DNA from: WHSW01 sp963705955
Lineage (GTDB): Bacteria; Actinomycetota; Thermoleophilia; Solirubrobacterales; 70-9
Assembly: GCA_963705955.1 (NCBI GenBank)
Contig: CAVPLH010000003.1
Location: 1 to 64,000 of the forward strand
Reading direction: 5' to 3'
Length of the DNA: 64,000 nt
A model generated the notes under the pieces. The model ran no database searches and was not told the origin of the DNA. It saw only the letters and a program-made list of their open reading frames with translations. Below, one piece after another: positions 1-7,394 of the stretch. The translations under genes and the position numbers were made by a program. The stretch's first letter is position 1. Each line of letters begins with the position of its first letter.

Positions 1-57
1 AGCTGACGGACGGCTGGGACTCCGGCGACGGGTCCCACACGTCCACTCGCCCACGTT

Positions 58-1050
58 TCAGGAGCCGAGCGCGGCGAAGGCGACGAAGCCGAGAAACAGG
101 GCGCTCCAGGCCACCACCACCGGAATCCCCAGCCTGTCCTTGGGGAGCCGCCACAGGGCCAAGGCGCCGCCAACCAGGCCAGCGACCCCGGCGGCGACCG
201 CAAACCGGTCGAGGTCCCAGTTGGTTACCGCCAGGCCGAACGCGACCGCCACGGTGGACTGGAACGCCATCGCACCGGTGACGTTGCCGACCGCCAGGGT
301 GTCCTTGTCACGGCGCATCCAGAGCACGCTGTTGAGCTTCTCCGGGAGCTCGGTCGCCAGCGGCGCGAGCACGAGAGAGAGCACCAGCGCGGAGATGCCG
401 AGCGCGTCCGCGACCATCACGACCTCCTCGACGAAGAGCTCGGCACCGCCAACAATCATCAGCAGCCCGACCACGAGCTGGGCGACGACAGCGATGTTGC
501 GAGGCGGGTCCTCCTTGCTCGGGTCGAACGTGAGCGGCGAGAGCTCGTCCACGTCCTCGCTCTCTCCGCTGTGCGCCCGGACCGTCCGCCGCGCGTAGGC
601 GGCGTAGGCGACCAGCAAGCCGATCGCCCCGGCGAGGTGGGCGACTGTCGAATCGATCAGCCCCAGGCCGATGCCGACGGCGAAGCAGGGCAGAAAGAGG
701 CCGAGGTCGCGACGCACCGAGCGCTCGTCGACTGTCACCTCCGAGCCGCTACTTCGCCGTCGGCGAAACGCCAGCGCGCTGGCGCCGATCACCACCATCG
801 CGACCGTGCCCAGCATGAAGGGGGCGCCGATAATGGCGCCGATCGCGACCTGCTCGGACTCGCCGCCCGAGAGGACCGCGACGACGGGAATCAGCGACTC
901 CGGCAACGCCGTACCGACCGCGGCGAGCAGGCTTCCCACGGCTCCTTCGCCGAGGTCGAGACGGTTGCCCGACCACTCGATCGCGTTCGTAAAGAGGATC
1001 GCTCCGCCAACGATCAGGGCGAACGCCGCCGCTAGTAGGAGCACGGTCAT
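58..1050 (-). CDS. Sodium/calcium exchanger (CaCA) family membrane protein
   Basis: Predicted cation antiporter of the CaCA superfamily in the cytoplasmic membrane, 330 aa, a normal length for the prokaryotic single-protein form. Two internally homologous halves each carry the alpha-repeat signature: GTALPE at residues 46-51 and ATELPE at 232-237, each with the acidic residue used for cation binding. About ten hydrophobic segments are visible, with a charged central cytoplasmic loop around residues 95-185. The start is ATG, and the next gene upstream is divergent. The family assignment is solid. The transported ion (Ca2+, Na+, H+ or K+) cannot be read from the sequence. Confidence 0.9.
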   Translation of the reverse strand: MTVLLLAAAFALIVGGAILFTNAIEWSGNRLDLGEGAVGSLLAAVGTALPESLIPVVAVLSGGESEQVAIGAIIGAPFMLGTVAMVVIGASALAFRRRRSSGSEVTVDERSVRRDLGLFLPCFAVGIGLGLIDSTVAHLAGAIGLLVAYAAYARRTVRAHSGESEDVDELSPLTFDPSKEDPPRNIAVVAQLVVGLLMIVGGAELFVEEVVMVADALGISALVLSLVLAPLATELPEKLNSVLWMRRDKDTLAVGNVTGAMAFQSTVAVAFGLAVTNWDLDRFAVAAGVAGLVGGALALWRLPKDRLGIPVVVAWSALFLGFVAFAALGS

Positions 1051-1459
1051 GCCGGGTTGGGCTACCCCGCATTACGTGGAGATCAACACGATGCGTGGGC
1101 CTGGTGCGACCGCTTCACCGCTGGCCGGGTCGGCGGGGATCGACCTCCACGAGCCGGAGTCAGACGGACGGACCCACCGTCACCCACCTCAATGGCACTC
1201 CGCAGACCTTGCGCCGCTTGCCGGGGCGACCACGGGACCACGCGGCGCCCGCGCCCTCTGCCAACCAAAACGACGCCCGGATCCGCAGCGATCGGGGGCC
1301 GGAGCCGTCCCACCTCGAATCAGGGCAGGGGGGATCGTGAATCGATCGATCGGGTCGCAGCCTCCGGCCGACCGGACCGTAAATCCAGGCGTTTGCTCTG
1401 CTCGATTGCGGGCACCGGCATCTGGGAGAGACGCTGGATAAAACGAATCGAGGTAGGAG
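1051..1459. other. Intergenic region between divergent genes
   Basis: 409 bp between the starts of the antiporter gene (minus) and the repeat-protein gene (plus). It must hold both promoters, but I see no convincing -35/-10 pair, RNA gene or small ORF. The frames open through it are antisense GC-rich shadows. The only evident site is a GAGGTAGGAG ribosome-binding stretch immediately before the ATG at 1460. Confidence 0.5.
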
Positions 1460-2656
1460 ATGGCGCAACAGCAGGCCAAAAGGCGCGCGCCGCGCAAGGA
1501 TGCGAGTAGCGCGGGATCGCGAAGCTCGAACGGCAAGCGCCGTGCGCCGAGGAAGTCGGGCCAGGGAACCGGCCGCAGCGGCGGTTCCCGTAGCAGCAGC
1601 AAATCCGGAGGCAGCAACGGCCAGAACAGACGAAGCCCGTTGCCAAACCAGACCGACAAGGACACGGTCCCCGAGCGCGAGTATCAGGACTACACCCTGC
1701 TTCACCCGGGCTCGATCAGCGACACCGATGAGCCCGATGTCCTCGTCGACATCCCGGTCGCCAACGTAGACGAGATCCACTTCGAGCTCGACGACCTCGA
1801 GGCACGAATTTCATTGCACGCTGAGGTACTCGACCTGGTCAAGCTGAGCGTCGGCGTTCACGTCGAGCTCGGGAAGGTGGAGCTGGAGATCAAGGGCGTC
1901 CAAGCTCAAGCGCTGTTGCGCGCGCGTCTTGACCACGTCACAGCGATCATCGACCGCGTGCTGACCACGCTCGATCGTAACCCGAAGTTGCTCGAGAGCA
2001 TCGGGCAATCGCTCGAGGAGGTCGGCGCAGGGGCCGGCAAGGGCGTCGGCGAAATCGGAGCTGGCGCGGGCCACGCCGTCGAGGATGTCGGAGAAGGCGC
2101 CGAGGGGGCGGTTGAGGATGTCGGCAAGGGTGCGGGTGGCGCCGTGCAGGACGTGGGCAAGGGCGCCGGCAGCGCCGTTGACCAAGTCGGCCAAGGCGCC
2201 GGACAAGCGGTAGGTGAGGTCGGTCAGGGCGCCGGGCAGGCTGTGGGAGGCCTGGGCCAGGGCGCCGGCGAGGCCGTCGGCGGGCTTGGACAGGGTGTCG
2301 CCGGCCTCTCGGGGGCCCTAGGCGGCAACGCCTCAGGTGGCGGCGGTAACGGTGGCGACCAAGGCGGCGGCAACGGCCTGACCGCCGGCAAGCTGGCCAA
2401 GGAGGCCGCGAAGATAATCGCCAAGGAGCTGGGAGCGGCCGCCAGTGAGGAGGCCAAGGAGCTCGGGCTGGCGGCGACTCATAAGGCCGCCGAGCTGGGC
2501 GAGCGTCGACGTGAGCGTCGGGCGACCAAGCACAACGCGACCGAAGCCGCGCTGCGCGAAGCCGAGTCGGCCGGGATCGACCTCGATGACCTGGAGGGCA
2601 GCGGGGTTGAAGGACGGATCACGGTCAATGACGTGAAAGCCGCGGCGCGCGCATGA
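1460..2656 (+). CDS. 11-residue-repeat protein with C-terminal E3-binding-like domain
   Basis: 398 aa, no signal peptide. Four parts: a basic Ser/Gly/Arg-rich low-complexity N-terminus (1-60); a compact alpha/beta-looking region (about 93-185, VDIPVANVDEIHFELDDLEA... through DRNPKLLESIG); nine tandem 11-residue units of form GxGAGxAVxxV at 189-287; then a Gly-rich linker, an Ala/Lys helix, and a last 40 residues resembling the peripheral-subunit-binding (E3-binding) fold (EAESAGIDLDDLEG, GRITVNDVKAA). E3-binding-like modules also occur in DNA-associated actinobacterial proteins, and the basic N-terminus would fit nucleic-acid or polyanion binding. No function can be assigned. A 4-bp ATGA overlap with the next gene suggests co-translation. 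Confidence 0.8.
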   Translation: MAQQQAKRRAPRKDASSAGSRSSNGKRRAPRKSGQGTGRSGGSRSSSKSGGSNGQNRRSPLPNQTDKDTVPEREYQDYTLLHPGSISDTDEPDVLVDIPVANVDEIHFELDDLEARISLHAEVLDLVKLSVGVHVELGKVELEIKGVQAQALLRARLDHVTAIIDRVLTTLDRNPKLLESIGQSLEEVGAGAGKGVGEIGAGAGHAVEDVGEGAEGAVEDVGKGAGGAVQDVGKGAGSAVDQVGQGAGQAVGEVGQGAGQAVGGLGQGAGEAVGGLGQGVAGLSGALGGNASGGGGNGGDQGGGNGLTAGKLAKEAAKIIAKELGAAASEEAKELGLAATHKAAELGERRRERRATKHNATEAALREAESAGIDLDDLEGSGVEGRITVNDVKAAARA

Positions 2657-2940
2657 ACCGAGATGCGGACGAGGGCCGTAACGACGAGCTTGCCGACGAG
2701 GAGGTCGCGGATGTCGACGTGACGACCCGGGTCCGCGCGAAAGAGCTTCGCTTCGGGAGCGTCCCCGAGGTGAGGGTCTGGTTCGGGGGCGAGCCCGGGT
2801 TCAAAGCAAGCTCACTGACCGAGCGGAAAAACCTGCCTGACGAGGTCGAGCCCGGCGTCACCTACCGCGACGCCGAGGTGCGCTGGGAGGCCCGAGCGAA
2901 GATCGTGCATCCGACAGATCCGCCACGCACGAGCGAATAG
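2653..2940 (+). CDS. Hypothetical protein (95 aa), coupled to repeat protein
   Basis: Starts at an ATGA overlap with the stop of the preceding repeat-protein gene, so the two are probably co-translated. Very acidic N-terminus (residues 1-24, Asp/Glu-rich), then a beta-rich core containing VRVWFGGEPGFKAS and VTYRDAEVRWEARAKIV. Soluble, no signal peptide or cysteines. I do not recognise the family. An acidic small partner of a protein with a strongly basic tail could be a binding partner; this is inference only. Confidence 0.65.
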   Translation: MNRDADEGRNDELADEEVADVDVTTRVRAKELRFGSVPEVRVWFGGEPGFKASSLTERKNLPDEVEPGVTYRDAEVRWEARAKIVHPTDPPRTSE

Positions 2941-2969
2941 CCGCCCGCCACGAACCGCTCCGGAAAGCC

Positions 2970-3015
2970 ATGGGCGCGGCTGGTTTCGAACCAGCGACCT
3001 CTCGCGTGTGAAGCG
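2970..3015 (-). repeat. Partial tRNA-Val copy (att-like direct repeat, distal)
   Basis: 46 bp identical to 7349-7394, the 3' part of the intact tRNA-Val(CAC) gene: three bases of the anticodon stem, anticodon loop, variable loop, T arm, acceptor strand and discriminator base. Identity stops at 3016. The 5' half of a tRNA is absent, so this is not a functional gene. A 3' tRNA fragment in direct orientation some kilobases from the intact gene is the classic footprint of site-specific integration into a tRNA gene. Confidence 0.8.
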
Positions 3016-3094
3016 GCTGAGCACCCCGCTCGTGGAGCCGATCCGTGCCTGGCGGAGCCGATTCGGTGCGGCGGGATGAGGCCCGATTCGGTTC

Positions 3095-3129
3095 CGTTTG
3101 GGCAGACAGGGTGGGTGTCTGCCCAAACG
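3095..3129. repeat. Perfect 14-bp-stem hairpin
   Basis: CGTTTGGGCAGACA at 3095-3108 pairs perfectly with TGTCTGCCCAAACG at 3116-3129 around a GGGTGGG loop. It sits between the partial tRNA copy and the 3' end of the collagen-like gene. It could terminate transcription of that gene (minus strand), but no T-tract follows on either strand. Three related CCGATYCG motifs lie just upstream (3039-3092). Confidence 0.55.
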
Positions 3130-3177
3130 CGCCGACGGCTCGGAGGCGCCTAACCATCGTGGTTAGGAGTCCGTTCT

Positions 3178-3513
3178 CTAGCAACCAAGCAGGTAGACGT
3201 CCTGCAGGCCAGGCGTGTCTCCCCAGATGTTGATCGCGCTGCAGAGATCGTCTACCGCCTCGGTGCCGCTCTCCCCTGGCGGTCCTGCGAAACCCCGAGG
3301 ACCACGGAACCCGCGTGGTCCGACGAAGCCTCGCACGCCTCGAGGGCCCTGCGGACCGACGCTGCCCGCTGGGCCTCGCGGACCTACTTCGCCTTGTTCT
3401 CCCTGGGGGCCGGCAGAACCCTGCTCGATTACTAGGGCGCCGACCGCGACCCCCAGTCCGGTCGATAGTACGACGGCGACCACAACCGTGGCCAGCAGAG
3501 TCCGGACTTTCAC
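3178..3513 (-). CDS. Short collagen-like secreted or membrane-anchored protein
   Basis: 111 aa. N-terminal hydrophobic signal/anchor (residues 5-30), then an uninterrupted Gly-X-Y tract from about residue 32 to 84 containing GPQ, GPR, GPA and GFR triplets, then a 27-residue globular-looking C-terminus with two cysteines, ending in LLGC. Collagen-like bacterial proteins form trimeric triple helices outside the cell, and the C-terminal piece could act as a trimerisation or anchoring module. It lies inside the tRNA-bracketed segment. Structure class is certain from the repeat; role unknown. Confidence 0.8.
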   Translation of the reverse strand: MKVRTLLATVVVAVVLSTGLGVAVGALVIEQGSAGPQGEQGEVGPRGPAGSVGPQGPRGVRGFVGPRGFRGPRGFAGPPGESGTEAVDDLCSAINIWGDTPGLQDVYLLGC

Positions 3514-3617
3514 AGCCGCCGTTGAGCTGAATTGCCGAGGCCGAGGCGGTGCGCGAGTCGCTGAGCTGCGGCGCGGGCTAAGAAGCTCGGCAGCGGCGAT
3601 CCGAACGGTCCGGCCTC

Positions 3618-3677
3618 ACGCCAACGGGTCGGGCACCGCACGAGCGACGTAGCGGCTGCCGTCCCGCCTGATCACGA
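3618..3677 (-). other. Possible 19-codon micro-ORF, copy 1 (DGSRYVAR...PDPLA)
   Basis: GTG-initiated frame ending in DGSRYVARAVPDPLA just downstream of the 99-aa gene. Its C-terminal 15 residues closely match a second micro-ORF at 4030-4089 (DGSRFLARIAPDPLA) with DNA similarity to match. No good ribosome-binding site is visible here. It may be a peptide gene or the C-terminal relic of a duplicated gene. Confidence 0.3.
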
Positions 3678-3697
3678 TGCAGCCGACGTGGCCCGGC

Positions 3698-3997
3698 TTA
3701 GGCGGCGGTAGGCGCCGGAGGTTCGCCCGGCGACTCTGGAGGTTCGCCCGGCGCCTCCGGCGCGCCGTCGGAGGTCCCTGCGGATTCCGGCGTTGCGTCT
3801 CTTTCCTCCGCCCGTTGCCGGGCGTCACTTGCCATGTCGTCCAGGCGTTGGGCGATGTTCCTCGCAGTCGCCGCCATCTTGTCGAGGGCGTCCGGCGCTT
3901 GCCGCTCGACTTGCTCCCGCGCCTCGTCCACCAAGCCCTCCAGCCGCTGCTTGTACTCCTGAAGCCGGGAGAAGTAATCGCCGCTCTGCTCGGCCAT
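3698..3997 (-). CDS. Small coiled-coil protein with Pro-rich tail (99 aa)
   Basis: Residues 1-65 form a charged, heptad-like helix (YFSRLQEYKQRLEGLVDEAR onwards); residues 70-99 are Pro/Gly/Glu-rich with two PGEPP copies encoded by a duplicated 16-bp DNA segment (from 3717 and 3740). No signal peptide, no cysteines. The ATG lies about 7 nt after TATAGC, so the message may be leaderless. Family not recognised. It lies in the tRNA-bracketed segment. Confidence 0.65.
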   Translation of the reverse strand: MAEQSGDYFSRLQEYKQRLEGLVDEAREQVERQAPDALDKMAATARNIAQRLDDMASDARQRAEERDATPESAGTSDGAPEAPGEPPESPGEPPAPTAA

Positions 3998-4029
3998 GCA
4001 GAGAAGCTATACCCAGCGCTACCTACTGC

Positions 4030-4089
4030 TACGCCAGCGGGTCGGGCGCGATGCGAGCCAGGAAGCGGCTGCCATCGGCCTGGGTCACC
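4030..4089 (-). other. Possible 19-codon micro-ORF, copy 2 (DGSRFLAR...PDPLA)
   Basis: GTG-initiated frame VTQADGSRFLARIAPDPLA upstream of the 99-aa gene, preceded by GGAGG four bases before the GTG. Paralogous to the frame ending at about 3618. The preserved aromatic, Arg and PDPLA residues with differing third positions suggest the peptide, not only the DNA, was kept. Confidence 0.35.
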
Positions 4090-4270
4090 CCGCCTCCGAT
4101 TCGCGCCGGAAGGGAGTTGGTGGGCTCAGGCCATCGTGCCGCTCTCCGCCCGCCTCCGGGTCGCCGATCGTGACGCGTAGCGGCGGGACAGAACGCCTTG
4201 TTGAAGTGGACCGGGACAAATGGCAAGTCGCCGCAACATCGGGTAGCGCGGAGCGGAGGCCAAGCGAGGG

Positions 4271-4606
4271 CTAGGCCAACTCTTCGGCAACCTCTCCCGC
4301 CTCGCCCCGCTTCTCGATGATCCAAAAGCGATCGCACTCCTCGATCACCGTCTCGTCCTCGGGGGCAATGTGGTCGGGCGCCACCGCAAAGCGGTTCTCA
4401 AATGCGCGAACCTCTCGCCACTCGCTTCCTGAGAGTCGGATGCGGTCATGGCAGTCAAGTCGCCAGCACTCACAGCGAAAGCCAGCGGCCAGATCACCGC
4501 TCGCCATCCACTCGGCCTTGCGCTCATTGAGGCGTCGACACCAATCCTCGTTGAGGGCGATGCGGGTCTCCCGCGAGTCGGACGGTGGCTGAAACGGCTG
4601 GGCCAT
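4271..4606 (-). CDS. Conserved hypothetical protein (111 aa)
   Basis: Start chosen at the ATG giving MAQPFQPPSDSRETRIALNE; the frame stays open upstream, but that part is Arg/Pro-rich and non-protein-like. Contains CECWRLDCHDRIRLSGSEW then EVRAFENRFAVAPDHIAPEDETVIEECDRFWIIEKRGEAG. I have the impression of a small actinobacterial family with a CxCxxxxC region followed by an RFAVAPGH-type motif, but I cannot name it. Possible metal binding through the three cysteines and the nearby His is inference. Cytosolic. Confidence 0.7.
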   Translation of the reverse strand: MAQPFQPPSDSRETRIALNEDWCRRLNERKAEWMASGDLAAGFRCECWRLDCHDRIRLSGSEWREVRAFENRFAVAPDHIAPEDETVIEECDRFWIIEKRGEAGEVAEELA

Positions 4607-4709
4607 GGCCGGGTCCAGCGTATCGCCGGTGATGGTGGTTGGCGCTACCGGGCGACGGGGAGTTCCTTGCTTCGGGGCTGGCGGTCTCTCCGCCCGCCTT
4701 CGCGTTGGC

Positions 4710-5138
4710 CTAGCGGGACGCTGAGCGGTGGGATCGGAACGCCGGTCGATAGTGGGACGTTGAGAAAAGATCGTCCCGCTCCCGCAGCCTGTGTAACAAC
4801 TCCATTGCGCCTTCGTGTTGGTCCGGGTCCGACGCTGCGCTTTGCAGGCGCGAAGCGAGAGCCAATTGCTGATCCTTGGAAAGCTCTGGCGCGCGGATAT
4901 CTTCGCCCAACTTGCGGACGTACGAGACCGGCATCGGCGGTGCATCCGGGAGTGGCTCGGGCAGTGGCTTTGCCGGCGGGCACTGCTCGAAAGCAGCGGC
5001 GAGCCGAAAAGCGGACCCTGACGTGGCATCGGTGTACTCGACGAATTGGCGCGCGGCAAGATCGGAGAGAAGAACCGTCGTGGGAACGGCCTCTACCAAG
5101 CAAAATCTCCCTGCACTCGGCCGGAAAGTCTCCTGCAC
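4710..5138 (-). CDS. Hypothetical protein, possibly degraded (142 aa)
   Basis: GTG start. Residues 1-55 contain a plausible folded segment (LVEAVPTTVLLSDLAARQFV), then a Pro-rich linker (53-70) and a helical segment (SKDQQLALASRLQSAASDPD onwards). The C-terminus (SHRSASR) looks like read-out sequence. Codon use is mixed, including a TTA codon, unlike the strongly GC3-biased genes elsewhere in the window. It may be a foreign or decaying gene in the tRNA-bracketed segment. Confidence 0.4.
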   Translation of the reverse strand: MQETFRPSAGRFCLVEAVPTTVLLSDLAARQFVEYTDATSGSAFRLAAAFEQCPPAKPLPEPLPDAPPMPVSYVRKLGEDIRAPELSKDQQLALASRLQSAASDPDQHEGAMELLHRLRERDDLFSTSHYRPAFRSHRSASR

Positions 5139-5153
5139 TCGGGCCGGCGCTGA

Positions 5154-5258
5154 CTACAGCTCGATCACCCGGAAGATCAGCAAGAGCACCAGCGTGACAC
5201 CCGCTGAGAGGGCAAGCGAAGGAAGGCAGCCAAGCCGGTTCGAGAAGAAGACGAACAC
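5154..5258 (-). CDS. 34-aa single-span membrane peptide
   Basis: GTG start forced by an in-frame stop four codons upstream. The product begins FVFFSNRLGCLPSL and continues as one hydrophobic helix (LALSAGVTLVLLLIFRVIEL). From memory, many actinobacterial genomes encode such tiny proteins with an FFSNRLGC-like N-terminus and one TM helix; their role is unknown. Too short for most gene callers. Weak ribosome-binding site. Confidence 0.5.
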   Translation of the reverse strand: MFVFFSNRLGCLPSLALSAGVTLVLLLIFRVIEL

Positions 5259-5394
5259 CGGGACGGCCTACCCGGTTGGAGAGCGAGTAAGCGGCGCGTC
5301 AGCGGGCACAAGGGTGGCTGGGCGGTCTCGTCCAAGGAATGGGCTCCATGGATGAGGTCCTAGCCGACCGACAGGGCGCCCACTCACCCAAGGT

Positions 5395-5425
5395 CGCAAG
5401 GCCGTCCGGCGGGGGCGGCCTTGCG
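5395..5425. repeat. 10-bp perfect inverted repeat
   Basis: CGCAAGGCCG (5395-5404) and CGGCCTTGCG (5416-5425) form a GC-rich hairpin with an 11-nt loop, between the 34-aa peptide gene (minus) and the 72-aa gene (plus). No T-tract follows, so terminator function is doubtful. Confidence 0.4.
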
Positions 5426-5521
5426 GCGCGGAGAGCGAGCCGTTTTGCGCCCGGCGCTTGCGGCGGTCTGACAAAAACCTGCGCGTTTCCTGAGTGCCCA
5501 AACGGGCAGCAGACAACATTG

Positions 5522-5740
5522 ATGGGCAAACAGGTCGAGTTCAGCACGCGCAGCGCGCGCGGCCGCCAGATCCTCGACGGCCTCGAGCGAGAAACGGGGA
5601 TGCCCCCGGCCGTCAGCAGCGGAAGCCGGCGTGTCTACGACCTCGGCGCGGGGACCCTCGACGCCGACGCTTTGCTTCGCGCCCTAAGACGATTGGCCCC
5701 GGACTGGTACGAGCACTTGAGCTACCTCACGCTGGTCTGA
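5522..5740 (+). CDS. Hypothetical protein (72 aa)
   Basis: Start chosen at the ATG giving MGKQVEFSTRSARGRQILDG. The frame opens earlier, but the upstream part is not protein-like. Sequence: a short strand, a basic helix (LERETGMPPAV), RVYDLGAG, then a C-terminal helix (LDADALLRALRRLAPDWYEH). Soluble, no cysteines. Family not recognised. Confidence 0.55.
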   Translation: MGKQVEFSTRSARGRQILDGLERETGMPPAVSSGSRRVYDLGAGTLDADALLRALRRLAPDWYEHLSYLTLV

Positions 5741-6046
5741 CTCGCGCTGCGCCGCAGGAGGTTGTTCGGGCGCAGCGGTCGCCGGCGAGGCGACGAGGTG
5801 GAAGCGTCTCGCGCCCCGGTCCTGGGGCGACCGAGGGCGGGAAGTGCCCGTCCCGGTGGGTGCGGTCAAAACCGTTCCACGCACGTTGTCTGAAGTATGG
5901 GTCGGACACCAATGAGACGGCCATCTCCGCATAGGAGTCCCCAGGCCCCCGTGGCCGAGCCATCGCTCCCGAGCTCGCGCTGGGGGTCCACCCTGCGGGC
6001 TAGTGTCGGAGCGGCCCGCGGGTAGAGCTGGCCGTAGGCTCTCCGA
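5741..6046. other. Intergenic, nothing recognisable
   Basis: 306 bp between the 72-aa gene and the EEP gene, both on the plus strand. Frames on the minus strand here are low-complexity shadows. I see no RNA gene, terminator with a T-tract or clear promoter. Confidence 0.4.
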
Positions 6047-6853
6047 GTGCGTATCGTGAGCTGGAATGTCGCGCGGTTAAGCGCCCGTCTGGCCGAACAG
6101 GCTGCCGCGCTCGCGGGACGCGAGCCGGACGTGGTCGCGCTTCAGGAGATCACCCGACGCACCGTCCCGTTGTGGAGGGCCGCGCTCGCGACGGTCGGAC
6201 TAACTCACACTCGCGCGTCACTCGATGACGCCGACCCCGGCCGGCAGCCGGCAGCTCGGCGAAGAACAGGGGTCCTCCTCAGCTCTCGTGCTCCGCTGAC
6301 AGACGCCTCGACGCGCCTCCCGGTGCCGTGGCCGGAGACCGCCCTCGCGGCGAACACGTCATCGGCGACCGCCGGTGTCGTAGAGCTCCATTGCGTTCAC
6401 GTCCCGAATGCGGCCAACGGCTGGGTCAAGGTCCGGAGCTTGGAGGCAATCCGCGGCGGGCTTGCCAGCGGCCCGCCCGCTCCGCGGGTCCTCTGCGGGG
6501 ATCTCAATACCCCGCGCCGCGAGCTACCAAGCGGTGAGGTGATTTCGTTCGCACGCGACTCCCGAGGCCGCCTTCGCCCCGATCGCGGAAACGAATGGGA
6601 TGAGGCTGAGCTGGGCGTCGTTCCGGGGCTGCGAGAGGTGGGCTACGAGGATGCCTTTCGAGCCCTGCACGGCTACGCGAGCAAGGAGCCGAGTTGGACC
6701 TGGCGGCGCATAGCCGGCCATGGCGGGGGTTGGCGCCTGGATCATCTCTTCGCGTCGAAGGAGCTTCGGCCGGTTGCAGCGGTGTATCACCACGAATGGC
6801 GCGACCAGGGGCTCAGCGATCACGCGCCGCTCGAGGTCGACTTACGGGCGTAG
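6047..6853 (+). CDS. Endonuclease/exonuclease/phosphatase family protein
   Basis: 268 aa, GTG start. Mg2+-dependent phosphodiesterase fold (DNase I/exonuclease III-like). The family motifs are in order: SWNVARL (Asn near residue 7), VVALQEIT (metal-binding Glu near 36), CGDLNTP (GDxN near 160), and a C-terminal DHLF and SDHAPLEVDL (catalytic Asp-His). No signal peptide, so a cytosolic nuclease or phosphatase; substrate not readable. It is the only clear enzyme in the tRNA-bracketed segment. All motifs are complete, so probably active. Confidence 0.88.
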   Translation: MRIVSWNVARLSARLAEQAAALAGREPDVVALQEITRRTVPLWRAALATVGLTHTRASLDDADPGRQPAARRRTGVLLSSRAPLTDASTRLPVPWPETALAANTSSATAGVVELHCVHVPNAANGWVKVRSLEAIRGGLASGPPAPRVLCGDLNTPRRELPSGEVISFARDSRGRLRPDRGNEWDEAELGVVPGLREVGYEDAFRALHGYASKEPSWTWRRIAGHGGGWRLDHLFASKELRPVAAVYHHEWRDQGLSDHAPLEVDLRA

Positions 6854-7019
6854 ATGCGCCGCCTCGGGAACCCCGTCAGCTCAATTGGGTAAGCGGACCA
6901 ACCATGAGTCCTGGCCGAGAAGGTGCGCGACGACGTCCGCTGGCGATCCGTTTGCCCGGGGCGACAAGGGGTAGACCGTCAGCAGGCCGCGTGGCCGAAG
7001 CTTTTATCCGAGGAGGACC

Positions 7020-7196
7020 ATGGAATCAGGAACGCAGGGGCATCGCAGCGGTGGGATCGGAGGCATCTCGCTTGGTGGCCTCTTGGTCATCATTGGGATC
7101 GTGCTGGCGATCTTCGTCAGCGTCTGGCTGGGGCTGATCATTGCCCTTATCGGCCTGATCGCCTTCGGTGGCTTCGCACGGGGACGCTGGTACTGA
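7020..7196 (+). CDS. Small membrane protein (58 aa)
   Basis: ATG preceded by a near-perfect ribosome-binding site (AGGAGGACC). A hydrophilic Gly/Ser-rich N-terminus (1-18) is followed by two closely spaced hydrophobic segments (LLVIIGIVLAIFVSVWLGL and LIIALIGLIAFGGF) and a basic ARGRWY tail. Not recognised as a named family. Resembles the many two-helix small membrane proteins of actinobacteria. It is the last gene before the tRNA-Val end of the bracketed segment. Confidence 0.7.
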   Translation: MESGTQGHRSGGIGGISLGGLLVIIGIVLAIFVSVWLGLIIALIGLIAFGGFARGRWY

Positions 7197-7348
7197 TCGA
7201 GCCGAACTGAAGCGAACGGTAGGACCGCCCGAGTGAGGCGATCCCCCAAGCTTCGCTCGGAGTCGAGCAGCGCAGACTCGAAATCCGGAGAGCCTCGGCG
7301 ATCCGCACGAATGAGCGGATCGTTACTGTTCATGCGGTAAACGGGACG

Positions 7349-7394
7349 ATGGGCGCGGCTGGTTTCGAACCAGCGACCTCTCGCGTGTGAAGCG
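7349..7394 (-). repeat. 3' part of tRNA-Val (att-like direct repeat, proximal)
   Basis: 46-bp direct repeat partner of 2970-3015, forming the 3' part of the intact tRNA. The breakpoint falls in the anticodon stem, three bases before the anticodon loop, a typical crossover region for tyrosine integrases. Confidence 0.8.

Noticed and set aside
1160..1780. 206-codon minus-strand frame before the repeat-protein gene
   Set aside because: Low-complexity Arg/Ala/Leu sequence antisense to the basic N-terminus of the real gene; no start context or homology signs.
2970..3015. Second tRNA-Val gene
   Set aside because: Only the 3' part is present; D arm and 5' acceptor strand are missing.
5395..5425. 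Rho-independent terminator
   Set aside because: Strong stem but no T-tract on either side.
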